Positions 16,197 to 26,066 of a stretch of 53,693 nucleotides of DNA are shown in pieces; position 1 is the first letter of the stretch; every line of letters starts with the position of its first letter. The DNA is from Caulobacteraceae bacterium (GTDB lineage Bacteria; Pseudomonadota; Alphaproteobacteria; Caulobacterales; Caulobacteraceae). The DNA is taken from NCBI GenBank assembly GCA_027452265.1, contig DAIDGR010000030.1, positions 1 to 53,693 of the forward strand, in the 5' to 3' direction. The notes under the pieces were generated by a model. It was not told the DNA's origin. It saw only the letters and a list, made by a program, of their open reading frames with translations, and made no database searches. The translations under genes and the position numbers were made by a program.

Positions 16197-19100
16197 CTAG
16201 CGGCGGCGGATCGCCACACCCCGGGAGAAGCTGCGACGGGGCGGTGGCGGAGGCGCGGGCGGCGGCTTGGGCGCCGGCCATGCGGGAAGCGAGGCGATGG
16301 GCGTATTGGCCGCGAGGCCGGCAAGCACCTTCAGCACACGCTCAGCCACACCCAGCCGCGCCGCTGGATCCGGCCAATCACCCTTCACCACCAGCTTCTG
16401 ATCGGGCCTCAGGCTCCAGACAGGCGCACTCCTCTGGACATAGGCCACGAGCCCCGCGGGGTTTGCGAAATTGTCCCCCCGGAAGGTCGCGACCGCGCCC
16501 TTTGGGCCGACATCGATCTTGGCCACATTGGCCGCCCGGCACAGCGCCTTGATCGCCACGACCTTGAGCAACTGATCCGCCTCGGGCGGCAACGGCCCAA
16601 AGCGATCGATCAGCTCGGCGGCCAGGGCCTCCCGGTCTTCCGACTTTTCCGCGTCGGACAGGCGGCGATACAAGGCGAGGCGGACATGAAGATCGGGGAC
16701 ATAGGCCTCCGGGATGAGCACCGCGGCCCCGGCATTGATCTGCGGCGACCAGCCCCTGTCGCGGAGATCCGGCGCTGAAACCGCCTCCCCGGCCCGAAGC
16801 GCGCTCACCGCGTCCTCCAGCATCTGCTGGTACAGTTCGACGCCGACCTCCCGGATATGACCGGACTGCTCCTCGCCCAGCAGATTTCCGCCGCCGCGAA
16901 TGTCGAGGTCGTGGCTGGCGAGCTGGAACCCGGCGCCCAGACTGTCGAGGGACTGCAACACCTGCAGGCGCTTGGCCGCCAGGGGAGACAGCGGGGTTTC
17001 GAACGGCGTCGTCAGATAAGCGAAGGCGCGGGCCTTGGCCCGGCCGACCCGGCCACGAAGTTGATAGAGCTGGGCGAGGCCGAACATGTCCGCGCGATGG
17101 ACGATCAGGGTATTGGCTGCCGGCACATCGAGCCCGGACTCGACGATGGTGGTCGACAGGAGAACGTCGAACCGACCCTCGTAGAAGGCGCTCATCACGT
17201 CTTCGAGCTGGCTCGGCGGCATCTGGCCGTGGCCGACGGCGAACTTCACCTCTGGAACCTGCTCACGCAGGAACCGCTCGAGTTCGGGGAGATCCTTGAT
17301 CCGGGGCGCCACATAATAGGCCTGGCCGCCGCGATACTTCTCGCGCAGCAGGGCCTCGCGGATGGCCACCGGGTCCCAGGGGGTGACGAAGGTCCGCACC
17401 GCCAGACGGTCCACCGGCGGGGTGGCGATGATCGACATCTCGCGGATGCCTGAAAGGGCCATCTGCAAGGTGCGCGGGATCGGCGTCGCCGTCAGGGTGA
17501 GCATATGCACCTCGGCCCGGAGGGCCTTGAGCGCCTCCTTGTGCTTGACGCCGAAGTGCTGCTCCTCGTCGACAATGACGAGGCCCAGATCCTTGAAACT
17601 CACCGACTTGGACAGCAGGGCGTGGGTGCCGACCACAACCTCAATTTCCCCCTTGGCGAGGCCCGCGCGGGTCTCGGCCGCCTCGGCCGCGGGAGCGAGC
17701 CGCGACAGCCGACGCACCCGGATGGGCCATCCCTTGAACCGCTCGGTGAAGGTGGCGAAGTGCTGCCGCGCCAGAAGGGTGGTCGGGCAGACCACGGCGA
17801 CCTGCCGACCGCTCAGGGCCATGACGAACGCCGCTCGCAAGGCCACCTCGGTCTTGCCAAAGCCGACATCCCCGCAGATCAGGCGGTCCATCGGCTTGCC
17901 CGAGCCAAAGTCCTCCAGGATGTCGCTGATGGCGTTCAACTGGTCGTCCGTCTCCTCATAAGGGAAGCGGGCGCAGAACTCGTCGAAGAGACCGGCGGGC
18001 GGGTCCGTGGGCTCGATGGAGCGCATCGCCCGCGCGGCGGCGATGGCGATAAGACCCTCGGCCATCTCGCGCAGACGCTCCTTGGCCCGCGCCCGGCGCG
18101 CCTGCCACGCAGCGCCGCCGAGACGATCGAGAGCCACGCCCTCCTCGTCTGATCCATATCGGGTGAGAAGGTCGATATTCTCGACCGGCAGGAACAGCTT
18201 GGACTCCGCCGCATAGAGGATCTCAAGGCAATCGTGCGGCGCCTCCATCACCTCCAGGGTCTTGAGTCCGAGATAGCGCCCGATGCCGTGATCGATATGC
18301 ACCACCAGATCGCCCGGGGTCAGGGACGAGGCCTCGGCCAGGAAATTGGCCGCGCGGCGGCGGCGCCGCGGACGCGCCAGCCGATCCCCCAGGATGTCCG
18401 TCTCGGAAATGAATGCGAGGTCGGAGGTCTCAAAGCCCTGATCCAGCGGCAGGACAGCACGCTGCAGCCGCCCCTTGGGCGCCGAGAGCGCCGCGCTCCA
18501 GCTCGTCGCCAGGGGCACGTCCTTGAGGCCATGGTCCGAGAGCATGGCGCCCAGACGTTCGGACGCACCATCCGACCAGGACGCGAACAGCACCCGCTTT
18601 CCCCCCGCGGCCAAGGCCTTGGCGTGCGCCGCCGCGGCCTCGAAGAGGTTGACGCTGTCCTGCGCCCGTTCGGCGGCGAAGCTTCGTCCCAGGCGAGCGC
18701 CCAGATCGATCGATCCCTCGGACGGGGCGCCCAGCAGGGCGCTGAATCGCCGGGACGGGCGACGGGCCAGGGCCTCCCGCCAGGTTTGGGGCTCCAGATA
18801 AAGGCCTTCGGGCGGCAAGGCCCGATAATGCGCGCCCCGGTCGGCCGCCTCGCGGGCCTCATAGGCGTCGACGATCAGATCCCAGCGCTCGACCAGAGCT
18901 TCGTCGACCAGATGGTCGAGAGCCACCAGAGCCTCCGCGGGCAGCAGGTCGAACAGGCTCTCCAACCCTTCATGGAACAGGGGCAACCAGTGCTCCATCC
19001 CGGCCCGGCGGACGCCCTGGCTTACGGCCGCATACAGCGGATCGTCGCCCGGCGCGCCGAACTGTCTGAGATACCCGGAGCGAAAGCGGGCGATCGAGGC

Positions 19101-19778
19101 CGCGTCCATCAGCACCTCGGCGACGGGCGGCAGGTCGATGCTGGAAAGCTGACGGGTGGAGCGCTGGGTCTCCGGGTCAAAGGCGCGAATAGACTCCAGC
19201 GTGTCGCCGAAAAGGTCCAGCCGAACCGGGCTCTCGGCGCCCGGCGGGAAGACATCGATCACGCCCCCGCGGATGGCGTACTCGCCCCGTTCCTGCACGG
19301 TGGAGGCCTTCTGGTAGCCATTGACCGCGAAGTACCGCTCGATCTGCGCCATCTCGACGACCCCGCCGACCTTGGCCGCATAGTGCGCCGAAGCCACGCT
19401 CTGGCGGGGCGGAATGCGCTGCATGGCTCCCGCCGCGGTGGCGATCAGAAGCACCGGCTGATCGGCAAGCGGCCCCTGGATCAGCCGCGCGAGGGTCGCC
19501 ATGCGCTGAGCCGATACGCCCGGCGTCGGGCCCACGCGGTCGTAGGGCAGACAATCCCACGCCGGAAAATCCCAGACGGGGATATCCGGGGCGAAGAAGC
19601 GAAATGCGTCGAGAAAGACCGATGCGCGAGAGGCGTCGCGGGCGATGAACAGGGTCAGCCCACCGCGCGCGCGCACCAGATCAGCCAGGACCAGGGCGTC
19701 GAACCCCTCGGGAGCGCCCGACACCTCGAGCGCGCCCGGCTCACCGATCAGCCGGCTCAGACCTCCGTCCGGGACCAT
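16197..19778 (-). CDS. mfd: Mfd, transcription-repair coupling factor
   Basis: 1193 residues. It removes RNA polymerase stalled at DNA lesions and recruits UvrA. Domains in order: UvrB-like N-terminal module; RNA-polymerase-interacting CarD-like domain (G-D-L-V-V-H-I-D-H-G-I-G-R-Y-L-G); superfamily 2 translocase with Walker A G-D-V-G-F-G-K-T-E-V-A-L-R and D-E-E-Q-H-F-G; TRCF C-terminal domain (G-P-L-P-P-E-A). A short Pro/Arg-rich tail ends the protein. ATG 19778 has GGAGG 9 bases upstream; a TTG three codons earlier has no spacing. It follows sdhE by 5 bases, so the two share an operon. Confidence 0.97.
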   Translation of the reverse strand: MVPDGGLSRLIGEPGALEVSGAPEGFDALVLADLVRARGGLTLFIARDASRASVFLDAFRFFAPDIPVWDFPAWDCLPYDRVGPTPGVSAQRMATLARLIQGPLADQPVLLIATAAGAMQRIPPRQSVASAHYAAKVGGVVEMAQIERYFAVNGYQKASTVQERGEYAIRGGVIDVFPPGAESPVRLDLFGDTLESIRAFDPETQRSTRQLSSIDLPPVAEVLMDAASIARFRSGYLRQFGAPGDDPLYAAVSQGVRRAGMEHWLPLFHEGLESLFDLLPAEALVALDHLVDEALVERWDLIVDAYEAREAADRGAHYRALPPEGLYLEPQTWREALARRPSRRFSALLGAPSEGSIDLGARLGRSFAAERAQDSVNLFEAAAAHAKALAAGGKRVLFASWSDGASERLGAMLSDHGLKDVPLATSWSAALSAPKGRLQRAVLPLDQGFETSDLAFISETDILGDRLARPRRRRRAANFLAEASSLTPGDLVVHIDHGIGRYLGLKTLEVMEAPHDCLEILYAAESKLFLPVENIDLLTRYGSDEEGVALDRLGGAAWQARRARAKERLREMAEGLIAIAAARAMRSIEPTDPPAGLFDEFCARFPYEETDDQLNAISDILEDFGSGKPMDRLICGDVGFGKTEVALRAAFVMALSGRQVAVVCPTTLLARQHFATFTERFKGWPIRVRRLSRLAPAAEAAETRAGLAKGEIEVVVGTHALLSKSVSFKDLGLVIVDEEQHFGVKHKEALKALRAEVHMLTLTATPIPRTLQMALSGIREMSIIATPPVDRLAVRTFVTPWDPVAIREALLREKYRGGQAYYVAPRIKDLPELERFLREQVPEVKFAVGHGQMPPSQLEDVMSAFYEGRFDVLLSTTIVESGLDVPAANTLIVHRADMFGLAQLYQLRGRVGRAKARAFAYLTTPFETPLSPLAAKRLQVLQSLDSLGAGFQLASHDLDIRGGGNLLGEEQSGHIREVGVELYQQMLEDAVSALRAGEAVSAPDLRDRGWSPQINAGAAVLIPEAYVPDLHVRLALYRRLSDAEKSEDREALAAELIDRFGPLPPEADQLLKVVAIKALCRAANVAKIDVGPKGAVATFRGDNFANPAGLVAYVQRSAPVWSLRPDQKLVVKGDWPDPAARLGVAERVLKVLAGLAANTPIASLPAWPAPKPPPAPPPPPRRSFSRGVAIRRR

Positions 19779-19783
19779 GCCTG

Positions 19784-20062
19784 TCAACCTCCGCCCTGCA
19801 CGGCGCCGGAGCGGGCCGGATTGAAGGCGCGCAGTCGCGCCATCAGATCGTCGTCAAAGGCGGCCGGCGTGGGCGCCCGCCCCTGGATCCAGGCGAAAAT
19901 GTCCTGATCCGGCTCCTCAAGCAGGCGTTCGAAACGGGTCAATTCATCCTCGGTCAAGGCGGCGCCGTACGCGTCGAAGAACCCGCCGAGGATCAGATCC
20001 GCCTCACGGAATCCCCGGCGCCAGGCGCGGAATCTCAAACGCTTGATCCGTACGGGGTCCAT
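19784..20062 (-). CDS. sdhE: SdhE, FAD assembly factor for succinate dehydrogenase
   Basis: 92 residues, the usual size. The sequence R-I-K-R-L-R-F-R-A-W-R-R-G-F-R-E-A-D-L-I-L-G-G-F contains the R-G-x-x-E-x-D-L-x-L-G-x-F motif of SdhE/SDHAF2, which promotes covalent flavinylation of SdhA. It lies directly upstream of mfd. sdhE next to mfd and recG is common in alphaproteobacteria. Confidence 0.93.
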   Translation of the reverse strand: MDPVRIKRLRFRAWRRGFREADLILGGFFDAYGAALTEDELTRFERLLEEPDQDIFAWIQGRAPTPAAFDDDLMARLRAFNPARSGAVQGGG

Positions 20063-20201
20063 GGCCGGCGCCGATATAGTCGGGGCGACCTGGGCGCGCC
20101 AGGGTCGTCAGAGGAAGATGCGCTTTTGCCGCATCGGCGAGGCCGCGTGGTCGCGCGCCATTATCAAAGCGTTAGGTGAGCCGAGCGCCCATCTCCCAGG
20201 C

Positions 20202-20444
20202 TCAGGCCTGATCCCGGAAATAGGGCTCCACGGGCCCAGTCAGGCGCAAGGTCAGGGCGCGGCCCGCGCGGTCGACCTTGGATCCCAGGGAAAGGCGCAC
20301 CCATCCCTCACTGACGCAATATTCCTCGACGTTGGTCTTGTCCTCGCCGCGAAACCTCACGCCGACCCCGCGCGCCAGCATCTCCGCGTCATGGAAGGGG
20401 CTCATCGGGTCGACGCTCAGGCGGTCGGGAGGTGTGTCGGACAT
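20202..20444 (-). CDS. DUF3297 family protein
   Basis: 80 residues. The sequence M-S-D-T-P-P-D-R-L-S-V-D-P...F-H-D-A...V-E-E-Y-C-V-S-E-G-W-V-R is highly characteristic of DUF3297, small cytosolic proteins widespread in proteobacteria and of unknown function. I chose ATG 20444 by family alignment; the open frame to 20513 has no family sequence. It is divergent from recG across a 110-base gap that must hold both promoters. Confidence 0.85.
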   Translation of the reverse strand: MSDTPPDRLSVDPMSPFHDAEMLARGVGVRFRGEDKTNVEEYCVSEGWVRLSLGSKVDRAGRALTLRLTGPVEPYFRDQA

Positions 20445-20554
20445 GGCGCGCGGCCATAGCCGCCCCGGGACGGTTCGTCTACGCCCTTCCCGCTCAAGGT
20501 CGAGGACCCTCACCAGCCCCCCAAGGGCGGTCGATCTCGGCTATGTTCACGCCG

Positions 20555-22636
20555 ATGCGTCCGGAGTCGCTCTTTCCCCTGTTCGCCCCGATCGACACCC
20601 TGCGCGGGGTTGGCGAGCGGCTTGCGCCGCTGATCCGGCGCCATGCCGGACCGCGCATTCGCGATCTTCTGTGCCTTAAGCCCAGCGACCTGATCGTGAG
20701 GCGCGTACGCCACATCGCCGACCTCGCCGAAGGCGAACATGTCATCCTGGCCATCGAGATCCGCCAGCACAGCCCTCCACGCTCGCCCCGCCAGCCCTGG
20801 CGCATCCACGTCACAGACGCAACCGGTGGTCTCGATCTCCTGTTCTTCAAGGGGCATGGGCCCCATCTTTCGGGACGCAACCCGGTCGGCGCCCCTCGGG
20901 TCGTCTCGGGCAAGGTCGAACGCGGCCAGGGCCTGGGCGAATGGCGCATCGCCCACCCCGACCATTTGCTCCCCCCCGAGCGCATGGCGGAAATCCCACA
21001 GGTCGAGCCGGTCTATCCGGCGACGGCGGGTCTGACCTCACGCACCCTGGCGAAGCTTGTCCGACAGGCGCTCCTGTCCGCCCCCGAGCTTGCCGAGTGG
21101 CAAGATGGCGCCTGGCTGGCCCGGCAGGGCTGGCCCGGCTGGCGCGCGGCGCTGGAGAGCCTGCACAATCCCGCAACACCGGCCGATCTCGACCCACAGG
21201 CTCCCGCACGCCGGCGTCTGGCCTATGACGAACTCCTCGCCCACCAGCTGGCCCTGGCCGAGCGCCGCCGAATGCAGAAGCGCGCCGCCGCGCCGCGCAT
21301 CCCCGACTCAGCCGCCACGACGGCGGTGCAGCACGCCCTCCCATTCACCCTGACCTCCGCCCAGGCTCGCGCCCTGGCCGACATCCGGGCTGATTTTGCG
21401 CGCGGCGAACGCATGACCCGCCTGCTCCAGGGCGATGTCGGCTCGGGCAAGACGGCGGTCGCCCTGCTGGCGGTCGCGGACGTGGCCGCCTCAGGCTGTC
21501 AAGCCGCCCTCATGGCCCCCACCGAAATCCTGGCGCGGCAGCACGCCGAGGCCTTGGAGGGCCCCCTCGCCGCACAAGGTCTGCGCGCGGCCCTGTTCAC
21601 CGGACGCCTGAGAGGCGCCGCGCGTGAGGCCCAGCTTTCCGCCCTGGCTTCGGGCGAGATCAAGGTCGCGATCGGGACGCAGGCCCTGATCCAGGACGAT
21701 GTCGCCTTCGCCAATCTCGCCCTGGCCATCATTGACGAGCAGCACCGCTTTGGCGTGGCCGACCGCTCCAGGCTTCAGGCCAAGGGCGAAAGCGTCCACC
21801 TATTGGCGATGTCCGCCACGCCGATTCCCCGGACCCTTGAATTGACGCTGTTTGGGGATCTCGACGTCTCACGCCTGGACGAAAAGCCGCCCGGTCGCCA
21901 TCCCGTCGCCACAAGAGCGGTTCCCATGGCCCGTCTGGCCGAGATCGAGGCGCGGCTCGCGGCCGCCATAGATCGCGGCGAGCAGGCCTTCTGGATCTGC
22001 CCCCTGGTCTCGGACTCTGAACTTGTGGACCTGGCCGCGGCGGAGGCCCGCTTTGAGGCCCTGAAGCGAAGGCTGGGCGAGCGCGTCGGTCTTGTTCATG
22101 GCCGGCTGGGCGCGGCCCAGAAGGACGAGGTCATGAGCCGCTTTGTGTCTGGAGAGATCGCCGTTCTGGTGGCGACCACCGTTGTCGAGGTCGGCGTCAA
22201 CGTCCCGGCGGCCACCATCATGATCATCGAGCAGGCCGAGCGATTCGGCCTTGCGCAGCTTCACCAGTTGCGCGGGCGGGTCGGACGCGGGTCGCGCGCC
22301 TCGAGTTGCCTGCTGCTGCACGATCCCCCCCTGACGGCGACGGCCAAGAACCGCCTCGACATTCTGCGGCGCACCGAGGACGGGTTCGAGATCGCCGAAC
22401 GCGACCTCGACCTGCGCGGCGGGGGCGATCCCCTTGGCCTGGCTCAGAGCGGCTTTCCCGACTACCGTCTCGCCGATCCCCTTGCCCACCGTGACCTGAT
22501 CCCCACCGCGGCGGATGATGCGCGCCTGATGCTCGCCCGCGATCCTGATCTCCGCAGCCCGCGCGGGCAGGCCGTCCAGGTCTTGAAGTCCCTGTTCGAT
22601 TGGCGCGCGGGCGGGCCCCTGGATGCCGCGGGCTAA
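20555..22636 (+). CDS. recG: RecG, ATP-dependent DNA helicase
   Basis: 693 residues, normal length. It regresses stalled forks and branch-migrates Holliday junctions. Features: N-terminal wedge/OB domain; Walker A G-D-V-G-S-G-K-T-A-V-A-L-L; motif II I-I-D-E-Q-H-R-F-G; motif VI Q-L-R-G-R-V-G-R-G; C-terminal E-R-D-L-D-L-R-G-G-G-D. M-R-P-E-S-L-F-P-L-F-A-P-I at 20555 matches the family N-terminus; an ATG at 20543 is a possible alternative. It lies close to mfd, the other large repair translocase, but on the opposite strand. Confidence 0.96.
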   Translation: MRPESLFPLFAPIDTLRGVGERLAPLIRRHAGPRIRDLLCLKPSDLIVRRVRHIADLAEGEHVILAIEIRQHSPPRSPRQPWRIHVTDATGGLDLLFFKGHGPHLSGRNPVGAPRVVSGKVERGQGLGEWRIAHPDHLLPPERMAEIPQVEPVYPATAGLTSRTLAKLVRQALLSAPELAEWQDGAWLARQGWPGWRAALESLHNPATPADLDPQAPARRRLAYDELLAHQLALAERRRMQKRAAAPRIPDSAATTAVQHALPFTLTSAQARALADIRADFARGERMTRLLQGDVGSGKTAVALLAVADVAASGCQAALMAPTEILARQHAEALEGPLAAQGLRAALFTGRLRGAAREAQLSALASGEIKVAIGTQALIQDDVAFANLALAIIDEQHRFGVADRSRLQAKGESVHLLAMSATPIPRTLELTLFGDLDVSRLDEKPPGRHPVATRAVPMARLAEIEARLAAAIDRGEQAFWICPLVSDSELVDLAAAEARFEALKRRLGERVGLVHGRLGAAQKDEVMSRFVSGEIAVLVATTVVEVGVNVPAATIMIIEQAERFGLAQLHQLRGRVGRGSRASSCLLLHDPPLTATAKNRLDILRRTEDGFEIAERDLDLRGGGDPLGLAQSGFPDYRLADPLAHRDLIPTAADDARLMLARDPDLRSPRGQAVQVLKSLFDWRAGGPLDAAG

Positions 22637-22723
22637 GGCAAGGCTCGACCAGATTGGAGATCCCGAAGACGCGCCCGAGCGTTCGAGCCGTCGCCATCGA
22701 ACCTGGCGCCTCCAGGGCCGCGG

Positions 22724-23728
22724 TCAGCCCGCGGCTCCGGCCTTGGCCAAATAGGAGCGCACATAGTCGGCCACCGCCTCTTCGAGGGGGGTGGCGGGCT
22801 CGCGCCAGCCGGCCGCGCGCAGTCGGTCCATCCGCGCCTCGGTGAAATACTGATAGCGACCACGAAGGGCCTCCGGCAGGGGCACATAGGTGATCCGGGG
22901 CGGACGGCCGGCCGCGGCAAAGGCCGCGTGGGCGAGATCGGCGAAGCTGCGCGCGTGGCCCGAGCCAAAATTGAACACGCCGTTCGGCCCCGCGCCCCTG
23001 GCGAGCCAGGCGACACACCGCGCGACGTCCCGGACATAGACAAAATCGCGCATCTGACCGCCATCCGCGTAGTCGGGATGCTCAGACTTGAAGAGCCGAA
23101 CCGTCTCGCCCGCCGCCAGGCTGGGCCAGATCTGCGCCACCACCGAGCGCATGGCGCCCTTGTGATCCTCGCGCGGGCCGAAGACGTTGAAGAACTTCAG
23201 GCCCGTCCAGTGCGGCGGCGCGCACCCGGCGGACGCCTCCCGGACGCAGAAGAGATCAAACAGGGCCTTCGACCAGCCATAGGGATTGAGCGGGCGCAGG
23301 GCTGCGAGGTGGTCCAGGTCCGTGGGGTCGTCAAAGCCCAGCTCGCCGGCCCCATAGGTGGCCGCGGACGAGGCGTAGACCAGCCGTTTTCCGGCGCGCG
23401 CGCACCAGCGGAACAGGTCCCGCGACAGCGCGAAATTCTCGCGCAGGATCAGATCAATGTCCGTCTCGGTCGTGGAGGAGACCGCGCCCATATGGATGAT
23501 GGCATCGAGCCGGTCCCCCTGCGCCTCAAGCCAGGGCCAGAGCCCCTCGGGCGGGATCCAGTCCGCGATCGGCTGGCCAAGGAGATGCCGCCACTTGCCG
23601 CTTGTCGCATCACCAAGGCGATCACAAACGATGACGCTGGCGCCGGGGTCACGGCACAGCTCGGAGACAATGTTCGAACCAATAAATCCGGCCCCGCCTG
23701 TCACGAGATAGCGCATGCGCCCGCTCAT
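22724..23728 (-). CDS. hldD: HldD, ADP-glyceromanno-heptose 6-epimerase
   Basis: 334 residues. It converts ADP-D-glycero-beta-D-manno-heptose to the L-glycero form for the LPS inner core. The NAD(P)-binding motif is G-G-A-G-F-I-G-S-N (residues 10-18); the short-chain dehydrogenase catalytic Tyr and Lys lie in Y-G-W-S-K, with S-S-A-A-T-Y-G upstream; F-F-N-V-F-G-P-R is also typical. The ATG overlaps the hldE stop in an ATGA junction (23725-23728), so translation is coupled. Confidence 0.94.
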   Translation of the reverse strand: MSGRMRYLVTGGAGFIGSNIVSELCRDPGASVIVCDRLGDATSGKWRHLLGQPIADWIPPEGLWPWLEAQGDRLDAIIHMGAVSSTTETDIDLILRENFALSRDLFRWCARAGKRLVYASSAATYGAGELGFDDPTDLDHLAALRPLNPYGWSKALFDLFCVREASAGCAPPHWTGLKFFNVFGPREDHKGAMRSVVAQIWPSLAAGETVRLFKSEHPDYADGGQMRDFVYVRDVARCVAWLARGAGPNGVFNFGSGHARSFADLAHAAFAAAGRPPRITYVPLPEALRGRYQYFTEARMDRLRAAGWREPATPLEEAVADYVRSYLAKAGAAG

Positions 23729-25194
23729 GCTGCGCCCTCGCGCATGCGCGCCAGAGTGGCCGTGGTCGACTGTCCCTCGACCATGGCGGTCAGCCGCACC
23801 TCCCCGCCCCAGCCCTCCACAAGGTCGTGGCCGACGACGTCCTCGCGCGCATAGTCCGCGCCCTTGATCAGGACATCGGGTCGCACCGCCCGGATCAGCT
23901 CCAGAGGCGTATCCTCGGCGAAGGGCGCCACAAGATCCACGGCCTGCAACCCCGCCAGGACGAGCGCCCTGGCCTCGAGCGCGTTGACCGGTCGGCTCGG
24001 GCCCTTGGCCCGACGTACGGACTCGTCGGTGTTGAGCCCGACGATCAGGCGGTCGCACCAGGATCGCGCCTCTGTCAGGCTGGCGACATGGCCAGGATGC
24101 AGGAGGTCAAAACAGCCATTGGTGAATCCCACCCTCAGGCCCTGCTCCCGCCAGCGGGCCGCCGCGCGGGCGGCGTGGTCCCGCGAGACGACCTTGGCCT
24201 CGATGGGTGAGCGCGAGGTCTCCAGGACGGCGGCGATCAGTTCATCCGGGGTGACCACGGCCACGCCCGCCTTCTGAACCACTTTCCACGACGCCAGCAG
24301 CGCCAGCCGTGCGCCCGCGTCCGCGCCGACACCTCCGGCCAGGGCCAGCCCGAGAGCCGCCAGGGCCGTATCCCCTGCACCGGCCGTATCGAACACTTCC
24401 GGGGGCGGAAGGGCGTAGTGCCGCACCGCCTCGCCCCTCCCCGCCAGGGAGACGCCCTTGGCCGAGCGCGTCACCAGAAAGGCCTTGGCCTCGCAGGCGG
24501 CGAAGGCGATCTCCAGCGCCTGGGCGATTTCGGCGTCCGTCTCAGTCTCGCAGCGCGTAACCCGGGCCAGCTCCTGGGCGTTGGGCTTGATCAGGTCGAC
24601 AGGGCCATATTGGGCAAATCCCTGGGCCTTGGAGTCGACGATGACCGGAGCTCCCATCCGCGCGGCAAGCGCGTGGCAGGCGGCGATCACCTCAGGCGTG
24701 ACCGCGCCCTTTCCATAGTCGGAGATCAACACCGCCTCGATCTCATCGTTGAGGTTGGCGATCGCCTTGACCAGAGAGACCTCCGCCGGCCCGGACGCCG
24801 GGTGGGTTTGCTCGGTATCGACGCGAAGGAGTTGCTGGCCTGACGCCGAGAACCGCACCTTGAGGGTCGTCGGACGCGATTCGTCCACCGTGAGGAACGC
24901 GGCGATACCCGCTTCGGCGGCCATGCGCGCCAGGGCCTCGCCCTCCGCGTCGTCGCCTCTCAATCCGACAAGGACCGCGCGCCCACCCAGGGCCACGACA
25001 TTTCGGGCGACATTGGCGGCGCCGCCAAGCATGGCCGATGCCTGGCCGTGCGCGAGGACGGGGATCGGCGCCTCCGCCGAAACCCGACTGACCTCGCCCT
25101 GGATGAAGCGATCGAGCATGACGTCGCCCACGACCAGCACGCCGCGGCCGGCCAGGCCGCCAAAGGTCTGATCAAGCGGATCGCTCGTGATCAT
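23725..25194 (-). CDS. hldE: HldE, bifunctional heptose-7-P kinase / heptose-1-P adenylyltransferase
   Basis: 489 residues. The N-terminal PfkB-type kinase domain (to about 320) has G-D-V-M-L-D-R and the catalytic D-T-A-G-A-G-D-T. The C-terminal nucleotidyltransferase domain has F-T-N-G-C-F-D-L-L-H-P-G-H-V (HxGH motif). It phosphorylates heptose-7-phosphate at C1 and, after GmhB, adenylylates it. Both domains are intact in one chain. The start overlaps the kdsA stop and the end overlaps the hldD start, both as ATGA junctions. Confidence 0.95.
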   Translation of the reverse strand: MITSDPLDQTFGGLAGRGVLVVGDVMLDRFIQGEVSRVSAEAPIPVLAHGQASAMLGGAANVARNVVALGGRAVLVGLRGDDAEGEALARMAAEAGIAAFLTVDESRPTTLKVRFSASGQQLLRVDTEQTHPASGPAEVSLVKAIANLNDEIEAVLISDYGKGAVTPEVIAACHALAARMGAPVIVDSKAQGFAQYGPVDLIKPNAQELARVTRCETETDAEIAQALEIAFAACEAKAFLVTRSAKGVSLAGRGEAVRHYALPPPEVFDTAGAGDTALAALGLALAGGVGADAGARLALLASWKVVQKAGVAVVTPDELIAAVLETSRSPIEAKVVSRDHAARAAARWREQGLRVGFTNGCFDLLHPGHVASLTEARSWCDRLIVGLNTDESVRRAKGPSRPVNALEARALVLAGLQAVDLVAPFAEDTPLELIRAVRPDVLIKGADYAREDVVGHDLVEGWGGEVRLTAMVEGQSTTATLARMREGAA

Positions 25195-26057
25195 GCCTCC
25201 ACCGGCCCCTGTTTGGCCAAGGCGTCGAAGGCGAGAAGAACACGCAGCAGCCCCTCGAGCTCGGAGATGGGGATCATGTTCGGTCCGTCCGACGGCGCGC
25301 GGTCCGGATCTGGGTGCGTTTCGAGAAATACGGCGGCCACGCCCACGGCGACGGCGGCCCGGGCCAGGGTGGGGACGAATCGGCGCTCGCCCCCTGAGGT
25401 TTCGCCCCGTCCGCCAGGTTGCTGCACCGAGTGCGTGGCGTCGAACACGACGGGGCAGCCAATTTCCCTCAGGATCGGTATGGCCCTCATGTCCGATACG
25501 AGCGTGTTGTAGCCGAACGAGACGCCCCGCTCGCAGGCCAGCACCCGGGGATTGCCCGCCTGCACCGCCTTGGCCACCACATGGGCCATATCCCAAGGCG
25601 CCAGGAACTGCCCCTTCTTGATATTGACCACCGCCCCCGTCCGCGCGGCCGCGACGATGAGATCGGTCTGGCGGCAGAGGAAGGCGGGGATTTGAAGCAC
25701 ATCCACCGCGCCGGCGGCTTCCGGGCACTGCCAGGGCTCGTGGACGTCGGTGAGCGTCGGCAAGCCTGTCGTTTGGCGCACCTCTGCGAACACCTCCAGC
25801 GCCGGCCCAAGACCCAGACCACGGGGAGTCTTGCCCGAAGATCGGTTGGCCTTGTCGAAGGACGACTTGTAGATGAGACCCACACCAAGCCGCGCGGCCA
25901 TCTCGGCAAGACAGGCGGCGGTCTCCAGGGCGTGGGCCCGGCTCTCCATCTGACAGGGGCCCGCGATCACCGTTAGCCGCTCGGCATTGCCGATTCGCAC
26001 GGGTGAGGCGGTCGGGCGAGCGATCTCCACCACGGAGTTTGGGCGAGAGGCGGACAT
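25191..26057 (-). CDS. kdsA: KdsA, 3-deoxy-D-manno-octulosonate 8-phosphate synthase
   Basis: 288 residues. It condenses phosphoenolpyruvate with arabinose-5-phosphate to Kdo-8-phosphate. Motifs: I-A-G-P-C-Q-M-E-S, K-S-S-F-D-K-A-N-R-S-S, L-T-D-V-H-E-P, I-K-K-G-Q-F-L-A-P-W and F-D-A-T-H-S-V-Q-Q-P-G-G. The metal-type Cys in A-G-P-C is also present in many non-metal KdsA, so the metal class is not decided. ATG 26057 is the first family-consistent start. It leads the kdsA-hldE-hldD operon. Confidence 0.95.
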   Translation of the reverse strand: MSASRPNSVVEIARPTASPVRIGNAERLTVIAGPCQMESRAHALETAACLAEMAARLGVGLIYKSSFDKANRSSGKTPRGLGLGPALEVFAEVRQTTGLPTLTDVHEPWQCPEAAGAVDVLQIPAFLCRQTDLIVAAARTGAVVNIKKGQFLAPWDMAHVVAKAVQAGNPRVLACERGVSFGYNTLVSDMRAIPILREIGCPVVFDATHSVQQPGGRGETSGGERRFVPTLARAAVAVGVAAVFLETHPDPDRAPSDGPNMIPISELEGLLRVLLAFDALAKQGPVEA

Positions 26058-26066
26058 CGACCTGCT

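Noticed and set aside
18234-19907. 557-codon open frame on the plus strand
   Set aside because: Antisense to mfd and sdhE, which are unmistakable.
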